From the NCBI GenBank assembly GCA_009760855.2, contig WPIO01000148.1:126001-190000 (forward strand): a stretch of DNA of 64,000 nt. Reading direction: 5' to 3'. A program made the position numbers and the translations under genes. Every line of letters starts with the position of its first letter. Position 1 is the first letter of the stretch. Below, piece by piece: positions 52,201 to 61,575 of the stretch. Under the pieces are notes generated by a model, which worked only from the letters and a program-made list of their open reading frames with translations, made no database searches and was not told the DNA's origin. The stretch comes from Cristatella mucedo. Its lineage: Eukaryota; Bryozoa; Phylactolaemata; Cristatellidae.

Positions 52201-53014
52201 CGCTGAGCCATGGTGAGCGAGCTATTACTGGGGCGAGTGTTAAACACACATTGAGCTCAAGGAGCACCGATTTGATGGCCGATCGGTTGGTAGGGCGAAC
52301 GCAGGAAGCAGCGAAATTCGCAATGGCCTGCTGGAGAAGACCAGCCGGCAGGTATTGACGAGGTGACTTTGTACGGCATTGCAGTGGTCGGTGGTAACAT
52401 GCACTCAATGACGATTTGCTGTAACTTTGCTAAGGCTTTGTGGAATAGGTGTGGCGGCGAGCGCGTGCTTGCGGCGACGAAGATAAATGATGAAACCCCC
52501 GCCTCGCCAAAAATTCCCAAGATTCACTAAGGAAGTAACAGAGTTCATTTCTGAAAGCAGAACGCAGTTCTGTGCTCCGCAAATGCGCCGATAAGGTGAG
52601 CTATTCAGCCCTCTAAGAAACTGCTAACCACGTTTTGGAAATGTCTCAGTAAATACGAGGACACAGCGTCATTCGAACGCCTTTTAAGCGCGGTCGAAAA
52701 AAAAGAGATTGCATCCACATTTTGCCACGAGCCCGAAGCTGCGAAAGGCCGCCTGTCTGAAAGGGCTACACGTCTGCCTCGTCTAGGAATATTCGTAGCC
52801 TCCCGGAGGAAAAAAACATGCCAAAGCGGCCAAAGGGCGTCGATTAGAAATGCTCTTTGGCCTCTCTTCAAAAAAAAAATTGTGGCGAGCCCTTTTTGCG
52901 CGAGCCTTTAACTTCACACCAAACGCTCGCAAGCAGAGACCTCTTTTTTGACACGCCTGCGTTAGAGACGAATGCGCACCTGAAATCGGACGAGCTCGGC
53001 CGGCCTCTCTACAA
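52201..53014. other. Intergenic stretch, possibly more LINE 5' sequence at left
   Basis: The left part (to about 52500) has minus-strand frames and may continue the LINE fragment at 51815-52200; the right part shows nothing. Confidence 0.35.
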
Positions 53015-53098
53015 GCTTCCTTTGCTGCAATTATAAAGCGCCTAGGAAGAGATTGACTTCCCTGATGGCGCTTCATAAAATGCATTATCATTATTACA
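53015..53098 (+). mobile_element. LINE family A tail
   Basis: It reads tttgctgcaattataaagcg, cctaggaagagattgacttc, gcgcttcataaaatgc and (ATT). Confidence 0.75.
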
Positions 53099-53138
53099 TC
53101 TTAAAAGGAGGATTAATTCTTCGCAACTAAACAATAAG

Positions 53139-53300
53139 GTAAGCCGGTTTAACAGGCACGTCTATATAGCGGCAGAAGTGTCTTCGCGGCTATCGCCACC
53201 GCATGTTGTGGTCAATACAGGATCGACCGCTACAGGACTCAAAGCCCCCCCGAACCTGGTCGTAAAGAGCCCGCATCTTGCCCCCGGGCTAAGACCCTAG
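53139..53300 (-). mobile_element. SINE1, diverged
   Basis: It reads aagccggtttaacaggcacg, tatagcggcagaagtgtctt and ggatcgaccgctacaggact. Confidence 0.65.
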
Positions 53301-53601
53301 GCTAAAGCCACAAGTGAACCCATGACCCCCATATCAATAGCCCGTCTGGAGACCAAGCGTGAGCGTGCAGTCCTAGTGTCCCGCCACCCCCCCTCCCGAT
53401 CGCTCGCTCCTCGCCGCCAAAAAGAAATTCGCATCTGGCGTTTTCTTTCTAGTCGCACTCCTTGCTGCTCGCGCTTCGTGCTGCAGCGCGCAAGGCGCAA
53501 GAGACAGCTCGGCAGGCAGCTAGCGACGGCCAACTAGATACGGAGCGTGAGCAGCGAGAGTTCTGCTCGGCCAAGGAAAAACCGCGCGTGACTGATTGCC
53601 T

Positions 53602-53783
53602 AGCAGCTCCGACAGTGAGCAGCTCCGACCGTGAGCAGCTCCGACCGTGAGCAGCTCCGACCGTGAGCAGCTCCGACAATGAGCAGCTCCGACAGTGAGC
53701 AGCTCCGACCGTGAGCAGCTCCGACCGTGAGCAGCTCCGACCGTGAGCAGCTCCGACAATGAGCAGCTCCGACAGTGAGCAGC
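53602..53783. repeat. 16-bp minisatellite with 80-bp higher-order period
   Basis: Eleven tandem copies of AGCAGCTCCGACNNTG are present. The variable pair runs AG, CG, CG, CG, AA and then repeats in the same order, so the array is two 5-unit blocks plus one unit. All long frames across it are by-products. Confidence 0.95.
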
Positions 53784-53865
53784 GCTCAGCTGCTGGAGCG
53801 CAGACGGACTGCTGCGACTGTTGGTCGCGAGTCAACCGCCGAGTCTTCTGGCGCTGTCGCGATGC

Positions 53866-53960
53866 TTATAATAATAATAATAATAATAATGATGATGATG
53901 CACTTGATAAAGCGCCCTCAGAGAACCCAATCTCTTTCAAGGGGCTTTACATTTGCTGGT
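53866..53960 (-). mobile_element. LINE family A tail
   Basis: It reads (ATA)n-(ATG)n then cttgataaagcgccctcaga, acccaatctctttcaagggg and ctttacatttgctgg. It lies within the spurious 345-codon frame of the CpG-rich block. Confidence 0.8.
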
Positions 53961-55499
53961 CGCGATGCCCGCCGGGTCGCACTAACTGTAACGTATTGGG
54001 CGTATCGCGCGCGGGGCAGGTTGTAGACTTCGTCGCAGCAGCCGTCTGGTCAGCGACGCGCGTCTGCCGACTCACGCGCGCGGGTGCGAGCACTCTCTCG
54101 CCGTCTCGCCGAGCGCCCGCTCGCTCGGGCGTTTTGGCCGACCGCCTTTTCACCGGCGGAGTGAGTCACGTCTGTTTGGCGCGGCGCCGCCTACCCGCGC
54201 GAGAGCGCGCTCTTTGGAGTTCGCGGCCTCCGCCAGCATCGGAAGAGCTTCCTCGTCGCGCCTCCGCTCTTTCCCGGACGACGTCGTCCGACGTCGCCCG
54301 CGGCGGCTCGCGTCGAGCGTGGCCGCTTCTATCAGCGGCCACGCTCGACACGAGCCGCCGCGGGCGACGTCGTCGTTTCTATCGGCTGCTGCTGCTGCTG
54401 CTGCGAACGCCATCCGCTAAGGCCCTGCGCCGCGAGCTGCCCGAAGCGGCGAGAGCGGTTCGCGCTTATTGCTACTACAGCCGGAGCAACAACTCGGCGG
54501 CGAAATCGAGATTAATTACTAAAATAATAGCCGCCCAGGCCGCTATCGGACCGCTCGAGGCTCCGCGGTTATCGCTCGTGCGAGCGTTCGCCGCCGCCGC
54601 CGCGTCTCCACCGGAGCGGTCGGGCAGCGGTCGACGTCGAGGCCGCGCCGATGCCGCTGCATTGATTGCCACGCCGCCGACGCCGCAGCTACGTCGACGC
54701 GCCGCGCGAGGGCGCTTCAATCGGCGCCTGTCGTTTGCCGTGCGGCCGAGCGAACGGTCGCCAGCTGCATGTGCTGGATCTCGCGGAGCGGATTAGCGCA
54801 AACCGGAATAACCGAGGCTTGATCGCTTGAGAGCGCCCGGAGTAGTAAATCGAATCTTCGTCCGCCGGTCTCGTCCGAAACAGTAAGCTCGCACGTCCGC
54901 TCGCAACCTGCCGGCCTCTCTTGCAGCACCTTCCTCGCTGCTGTAGCTAGGAAAGTAGCTGGGAAATTGCCAGCCGCGGACGGTCGATCCATCGGGCAGC
55001 CGACGGGACCGAGGACGGCTGCTTGTCAGGGGGGTCGGTGGGACGGCGCGAGAGTCAGTTCGGACGCAGCGAGATCTCTCACGCGGCTGAGCAGAACAGC
55101 CGGACAACGGAGACGCTGGAGCGGCTCGTGGGTCCGCCGACCCGGCAGGCGCAGCGGCGCCGATGAGAGCGGAAACGGCATGGCTTCTTGAACTGCGATC
55201 GAGATTCGGTGTAGCGAGCCTCGCCGACGCGAGCTACCGCGCGAGACGCGTGGCTTGCTGAGCGAAGCCGCTAATGCGTTCGCCCCAATACGCGTAGCCA
55301 GCCCGCGACGAGTTCAGACCGAAGCGTCGCTGGACTTGTACGCACCGAGGCTTCTTTAAAAAAAAAATGTCGTAATTTTGAACAACTACAGAAGCACCTT
55401 GCTTCCCACAGGCTTATGTTGGTAAACAGCATGGCCTTAGACAAGCGCGACTGGATCCTTAAATCCATCACCCTGTCTCATTTTGCAGAGGGAGAATGG
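53961..55499. other. CpG-rich block 2; no supported gene
   Basis: It contains the 39-bp-arm hairpin and a trinucleotide CTG/CGC-rich stretch (54380-54620). The long plus-strand frame through here starts in a minisatellite and a LINE tail and has no conserved domain. Confidence 0.5.
54289..54372. repeat. Long inverted repeat (39-bp arms, 6-base loop)
   Basis: Arms 54289-54327 and 54334-54372 are reverse complements with a single mismatch; the loop is tctatc. It is very GC-rich (left arm begins cgacgtcgcccgcggcggct) and could fold into an extremely stable hairpin or cruciform. Confidence 0.95.
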
Positions 55500-55605
55500 T
55501 AACAATTTTAATAACTGCAATGCACTCGATAAAGCGCCCTCAGAGAACCCAATCTCTTTCTGGGCGCTTTACAATTGCTGCAAAGGAAGCGCGACTGGGC
55601 AGCTC
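55500..55605 (-). mobile_element. LINE family A tail
   Basis: It reads aactgcaatgcactcgataa, agcgccctcagagaacccaa and gggcgctttacaattgctgc. Confidence 0.78.
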
Positions 55606-55745
55606 TCCAGTCCACGAGGCTTCGCTACGCCGGGCAAGGCTAGCAGACTTTCCTTTTCCCCGGCGCCCTCGCGCGAGCGCGCGGTGCCGCCGGCATCTAA
55701 TTAGGTCGTCGCACGGCGCGCAGCCAGCGTACGCGCGAGCGAGCT

Positions 55746-55804
55746 AAGCGCAATGGCGGCGCGGCCGTGCGCCGCCATTGCGCTTTTGGCGCCGCACGGC
55801 CGCG
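55746..55804. repeat. Overlapping inverted repeats
   Basis: A perfect 16-bp pair (55746-55761 with 55770-55785; aagcgcaatggcggcg) shares bases with a perfect 12-bp pair (55760-55771 with 55793-55804; cgcggccgtgcg). The two hairpins are mutually exclusive. Confidence 0.93.
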
Positions 55805-55910
55805 TCCGACCGACCGCGCGTAGAATCGGACGGAGAATCCTCTGCGGGACTGACTCTGCAGGACCGCGGAGCCGAGAGCAAAAAAAAAAGCCGAAACCAA
55901 CCGCAGCCCA

Positions 55911-55980
55911 TCGACGTTACGCGACGCGCGGCGGCGCAGCGAAGCTCGACGTTACGCGACGCGCGGCGGCGCAGCGAAGC
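55911..55980. repeat. Perfect 35-bp tandem duplication
   Basis: 55911-55945 and 55946-55980 are identical (tcgacgttacgcgacgcgcg...). No divergence, so it is recent or maintained. Confidence 0.95.
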
Positions 55981-56109
55981 TGCCGTGGCCCCACGCCTCT
56001 AGCCGGCGGCGGCGGCCGCGCGAGCCTCAGACGGCAGCGAATGCGCGCGAGCGCCGTGTCGCCCATGTCGCCGGCCGCGCTCGCGCGTTCGAAAGCGAAC
56101 TTCGCGGCC

Positions 56110-56217
56110 TCGAGGGTCGCGGGCTCAAGGCCTGCAGCGGACGATCCTATGGATTGCCTGCTGGTAGCGGGGCGACAGCCATAAAGGCGCTTTTGCCGCG
56201 GCTGTTAAATCAGCCAC
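56110..56217 (+). mobile_element. SINE1, 3' part, GC-rich
   Basis: It reads gggtcgcgggctcaaggcct (B-box region) and gcggctgttaaatcagccac. Confidence 0.65.
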
Positions 56218-56374
56218 TCTTTAATTTTGAGAGCTTTTTGGAAAATTTCGCAAGCAAGTACTGAGCAAGTGGCTTTACGGTCGGTGGCGGCTGAGGCGAA
56301 CGCGAGCGAGCGGACGCGCAGCCTTCGTTACCGGGCCTCCGAAAAAAATATATTTATGCGAAAATATATTGTAT

Positions 56375-56555
56375 TGTATTGCATGCTGACCCTGTGCATA
56401 TCACCCCTAACCATGTTATTCATTTTGTTTGTTTATCAAGCATGATTTTACTCACCATTCAATTGCATTTCCCTTTGCAGCAAATGTAAAGCGCCTAGAG
56501 AGAGATTAAGTTCTTTGAGGGCGCTTTATCAAGTGCTTTATTATTATTATTATTG
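56375..56555 (+). mobile_element. LINE family A 3'UTR and tail
   Basis: It reads gcatgctgaccctgtgcata, taaccatgttattcattttg, aaagcgcctagagagagatt and (ATT)n. Confidence 0.85.
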
Positions 56556-57411
56556 GGTGCCGTAACAATATTGATATAATGCATTGTCCAGATGAGAAAA
56601 ATCTATACATTTGCAATACTTATGGGGATAGTTTAGGATTTAAAATTTCAAGTTTTAATAACACTTTTAGAGTCCGGAGTCTGACCCCTTTTGTGGATTT
56701 CGGAGTGTAAGTTCATATAACGGGTTCGGTAGACACAATTTTAAAAGTTTTGCTTCAATGACAATGACAATATATTGTATTATTGGCAATTAAAACAACA
56801 GTATAGTGTTTTGTTTGCTGTGACAGTATAAATATATTTATTTTTAGCCTTAAAAATTAACAATACAAAAACGATACCGTTCTTCCTAGGCCTGTAATCG
56901 TAGCGACTTCGGGCGCGAAGGCACAGTAGCATAACAACTCGAGTTCTCGTAAACGAAGATCACCACGTGAGCTCATCGGTGGCGCTTGCCATTCGCGCGG
57001 CAGCGGTGTTCGAATATGTTGGGCGACGTTTGGCTCAGTAGCCGTTGCTGCGACGCCTTCGCACCTTCAGACAGTCTCCGCGGCCCGGCGGGTTGGCCGG
57101 ACCGCTATCGACAAAGCGTTCGCTGCTTCGAAACTGCCGACGCTGAGGCGGTGCAAGCTTGGAGGTGGCGCGCGCGCCCAACTTTCCGCTTCGAGCAGGC
57201 CTTGGGGAAAGGAGCCCCCCCCCCCCTTAGCAGCGGCGTGCACCAGGCGCCAGCGCCAGCAGACGCTAGGGTTCAAGTTCGCCGGATACCCGTATGTGCG
57301 TAATAACGCGACGCCGGCTGAGCGCCCGGTAATGGGTCGTCCGCTCGTCCGCGAGGATCCGTACCCATGCGGGCCGGGTGGCTCGAGTTCTAACGTCGCC
57401 GGCAACTAAGC

Positions 57412-57433
57412 ATGAAAAAGGCTGACGTAGCAG
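57412..57433 (+). CDS. CACNA1: Cav1 exon 1 (proposed): start codon
   Basis: ATG at 57412 in context aagcATG begins MKKADVA plus one base, followed by donor GCAG|GTAAAT. The leftover G fits an acceptor at 57785 (ttctctccgttcag|GCGCG), giving Gly and then the recognised N-terminal exon in frame. The next in-frame ATG (57878) lies after the conserved Trp motif, and no other in-frame ATG precedes that motif in the downstream exon, so an upstream exon is needed; this one is nearby and in phase. An alternative distant first exon in the CpG-rich DNA upstream cannot be excluded, since Cav1 genes often have several first exons. Confidence 0.5.
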
Positions 57434-59313
57434 GTAAATTCGTCGCGCGACCCAGTTCGCGGATACAGGCGCTCGACCCGATCGCGGCTCGTTTAGGCCC
57501 GCAGCTGGAGGCTGCGGCCGCTGCCCGCCGCCGCCGCCGCCTCCACCGCCGCCGCAGACCGGCGTCTCTCTATCCTCGCGCCTGCCGTGCGGCGGCTTGT
57601 TCGTCCCGTCGAGCAGTTCGCCGCGGCACTCCGCGCGCTCGCCGTTAAGACCCTGCGCCGTCTCCTCGGCCTCGCTCGGCCTCGCTCGCTGGCTCTCGCG
57701 GCTCTCGCTCGCGGCACTTACAGCCGTCGGTTGACGCCGGCACTGACGCCGTCGGTCGACGCCGAGCTGCGTTCTCTCCGTTCAGGCGCGCCACCCGCCT
57801 CCGGCGGAAATGCGGCCGCCAAGCAGTTGACTCCGACTTGGGAGCAGACGCTCGCTGCGCTCCGAAAGCAGTCGGCGATGCTGAGCGGCGCCGCCACCGG
57901 CGGCGCCGGAGCCGGCGTCGGAGGCGTCGGCAGCGCGACCCTGGCCCGGAGGAAGGCCGCCGCGAGGCGCGAGGCGCAGGACGCCCGGCCAGTGCGCGCC
58001 CTCTTCTGCCTCAAGCTCACCAACCCGGTTCGCAAGGCGTGCATCAGCATCGTCGAATGGACATATCCTTTTGCAGTGTCGCTGGCGCTTGCTTGCTTGC
58101 CAGCCTCGGTTCGCCGCCATAAGCTTCGGCTGTGTACATAATGTGTACATACTGTGTACATAGTCGGCCCAGCTGCTAGTGTTTCTTTCCGGACGCGTAG
58201 CGACTAGCGTTCGTCGGGCTGATCAGGGTAGCACGGGCATGGCACTCTGGAGAAGCTGTGATGTTGCTAGCCGTTTGCTTGAACCCTGACGAAGTCCCAC
58301 GGCCACATTTCCACACATATGAGCAGGTATGCACAGTCAGCCGCTCACTCAAACTCACCACGCGCGCACGCACACCGTGTTGCGTATTTACTTCTACATT
58401 TTCGAGCTGTTTGCTTATTTGGACGAGCTAAAACACGCAAAGGGTAGGAAAGATGTATGACATATAAATGTAAGAGTGTGGCAAGGAAGGTAGTCGAAGC
58501 AAGCAGATGACAACGAGCCGTAAGAGTTGTAGGTCTGAGCAGCAGCAACAGGCAGAAGAAACAGGCATTGTGAACAAGCATCATGAACAGGCACCAGCTA
58601 CAGGCAGCAGCAGCAGCAGGCAGCAGCTGATCTGTGTGCAGTTGCTCTGTGGCTTTTTGATCGAAGTATCTAGGGCACTGGCTGCCCTCTCCGTGCTCTT
58701 TTGGTGCCCTGGGTTTCGTGATTGCCATGATTGCATGGCCACAGGTGTGGGTAACTGGGGGCCAGCAGGCCGGCCTCCCTCACCCATCCCCTGCCCGTCC
58801 CCTCTGTGGCCGATCACCCTTGTGCACCACTTCACCGCCCTGTGATTTTGGTTGGCTCCGTCAAAGTCAAGGTCTGGTTGGAGCCTTTGGCCTAATTCTG
58901 GCAACACCAAGCATGTGCATGGCACACGGCTGCATCGAAGGCTGCTCTGGCACTGGGCTCTCATTGCTTTTCTGCTGTCATGCCTTTTCATCCTTCTCAC
59001 ACACAAAAAGCTGCCCATCAGAACTTCCCCACGGAATCTGCCCACCGGGTGCTGCCGACGAGATGCTATCCTGCCAGATCCTGATCCTGTTCCCCCATCG
59101 GTGGCCTTATTGAAGATTATGGCTTTGTGGAGTTACAGATAGAGATACATTACATTAGGGTACACTGTCCATTCATCTGACCTAGACCTTTACACTCTGC
59201 CTTCATGTGTACATATGGTAGTTGCGTATGCGGGCACGCGAATGCGTGCACACACATCCATACACAGAAGACACATATACTAGCACACACACACACACTT
59301 GTGCACACACACT

Positions 59314-59384
<71 letters not shown>

Positions 59385-60240
59385 ATACAAGCTATGCCAT
59401 CACTGAACAGATCTTTTGTTGGCTGTGCTGTGCTACCTCTTTGAGCTTGTGCAAGACATGATTTTGATTTGGTCTGGGCCCTATCTGCTAGCTGGCCACT
59501 TAGGCTATTGATTAGGTTGCATAGATGTACCAGCAGAAGCAGCAGCAGCAGCAAAGCAGTAGCTGCAGGTGATGCCAAGTGTCAGAGAGCTGCACGGTTG
59601 CCGGCTGCTGTACGATGGTGACCCCCCCTACCCAGCTCTCCTCTTAATGCTGCTGGCATAGCCCCTGCTCAAGCCGAGAAACGGCAGACCAATTGTAGCT
59701 GGCGCAGACCAATTGTAGCTTGTGGCAGCCGTGGCGACCTCTCATTCACCCCTCCTGCTGATGGTGATGATGAAGCAGCATGCTGTTGCTGATGGGCTAA
59801 GGCTGGTCCCTTATCCGGTTGAGCATGCAAAGCTGAAGCCCCTGCAACGGCACTGTTGCTGCTAGCGTTGCTGCTGCTGCTAGCGTTGCTGCTGCTGCTA
59901 GCGTTGCTGCTGCTGCTAGCATTGCTGCTGCTGCTAAAGCTGCTGGGCTGTGGAGCTTGTCACTGGCTTGCTTAGGTACTGGCAGGTGAGCAGTCATAGG
60001 GCCAAGGGTGGGGACTGATGCTCAATGCTGATTAGGCAGCAACCGATCCGAATGCACTCATGCTCCTCGACTGTCGTCCAGCACCGTGTTCGAGTGGATT
60101 ATACTAGGGACGATATTTGCTAACTGTGTAGCACTGGCAGTGTACACACCTTTTCCGGAGGAGGACTCAAATGAGATCAATGCTATGTTGGTAAGCAGCT
60201 GCCATTGCTACCCCTGCATGAGAGAGAGAGAGAGAGGAGA

Positions 60241-60339
<99 letters not shown>

Positions 60340-60343
60340 GGGA

Positions 60344-60398
<55 letters not shown>

Positions 60399-61482
60399 TG
60401 AGAGAGAGAGATTATGCACTAATTAGCATAGTGGTCTCTTAGCGTAAGCACAGACAGCTCACCGTGTATTGATTATTTGCTTTTTATTTCATCTTCAGTA
60501 GCTTTAGCTTGGAGTTCTAGCTGTCACTGTACTCTTGTGTTTTGCTTGCATCTAAAGACAATATTATGGGTTGTGCATGGAATGCCTGCTCGTGCTACAA
60601 ATGGAAAGGTCTGTAATTAGCTGCTGTCCGGGCCTGTAATTAGGGAAATGACCTATGTGCTCCATATAAGGGTGCCCCGTGGCTGCCTGCCTGCCTGCAG
60701 CAGCCTGTAGGTGCACAACTGGGAGCAGCTTCGAGCCTGCTCGGGCAGCAGTGGCCAGTAGCTGCCCGAGGCCGCCACGCAGTGCCGCCCACCCACCACT
60801 GCATCCCCGAGCAGCTCCTGCAGCTGCTCCGAGCAGAGCTTCTCGGAGCAGCTGCACGCCCAGAGCTGCTCGGAGCAGCTGTACTCGAAGAGCTACTGCG
60901 AGGGCAGCTGCTCTGAGTAGCTTCGGGAGTTTGCTTAGAGATCCGAGCCACCTCTGCTGCGGTAGCGGCGGCAGCAGCAGCGGTCCTCACTCTGCTCTCC
61001 GGCAGGACTCCACCGTCGACTGCTAGCTTTCGATGCCACAGCTGCCTGCTGCTGGGTGCTCGGCCGTCGGTTGCCAGGGTGTACCAGCTCTGCCTAGCCT
61101 GCTGGGCTGTGGGTTAGGGGAGGCTAATCGCCTCCTGGCACTCTTATTCAGCCCACGAGATTAATTAAGGTATTAGAAGAAGCATTTTGGATACTCAAGC
61201 CACACACCATGTGTGAGGAGAGCACCGGCACAGAGCTGGCATTGCGGCATTTAGTGGCACCTTTCGTGCTGGTGCCCCCCCCCCAATGCATGCCATGCTG
61301 TGGCGTCTTCGCTCTTCTACGTGGTCTCATGATGGTCGTGGAATGAGTGCTCACCTCCTGACCGGAACCTCGGTGTTAGGCATTGGTCTCAAGCTCTCTG
61401 CTCCCCACTGGCTCCTATTTGTAGCAATAGAGCTGTCCAAGAGCTGTCGTGCACTCACTCCATCTCCTGCCCCATCTCTCTC

Positions 61483-61575
<93 letters not shown>

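Larger units (their letters stand above)
55606..57411. other. CpG-rich block 3 and possible Cav1 promoter region
   Basis: CpG-rich sequence from 55606 to about 56340 and again from about 56930, with an AT-rich unique interval between (56560-56920) and elements listed separately. The part next to 57412 is the most likely place for the Cav1 promoter and 5'UTR, by position only. Confidence 0.4.
58063..60084 (+). other. U12-type AT-AC intron of the Cav1 gene
   Basis: The intron begins ATATCCTTTT, matching the U12 donor consensus (ATATCCTTT), and ends cagcAC. A branch-site-like CTCCTCGAC lies at 60063-60071, with its adenine 14 bases before the intron end, in the normal U12 range. No GT donor near the end of the conserved exon preserves the frame, while AT-AC termini join EW to T-V-FEW exactly where other Cav1 proteins have EW-K-P-FE. 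AT-AC introns are established features of voltage-gated sodium and calcium channel genes. Inside lie an (AC)n array, a LINE family B tail fragment (59113-59158) and an 18-bp tandem repeat. Confidence 0.85.

Noticed and set aside
53602-53783. CRISPR-like array
   Set aside because: Units are directly adjacent 16-mers without unique spacers, in an animal genome.
53759-54796. Longest open frame in the window (345 codons, plus strand)
   Set aside because: It begins in a minisatellite, runs through an antisense LINE tail (poly-Asn and poly-Asp from ATA/ATG repeats) and then CpG-rich DNA with open frames in other phases. No domain is recognisable.
57587-57785. Extending the Cav1 exon left to the frame's beginning
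   Set aside because: The frame begins at a GTG, not ATG, and the Arg/Leu/Ala-rich translation resembles composition-driven sequence; an acceptor at 57785 is preferred.
58063-58080. GT donor at 58076 (gcagtgtcg) for the same exon
   Set aside because: It leaves phase 0, whereas the IS1 exon needs two preceding bases; it would also add five unconserved residues.
58063-58141. Continuation of the Cav1 N-terminal frame past 58062
   Set aside because: The codons after EWT ([13 protein letters not shown]) do not continue the conserved channel sequence, which resumes at 60085; the boundary is the U12 donor.
59797-59997. Minus-strand Ala/Thr repeat protein
   Set aside because: It is a translation of the 18-bp tandem repeat in a Cav1 intron.
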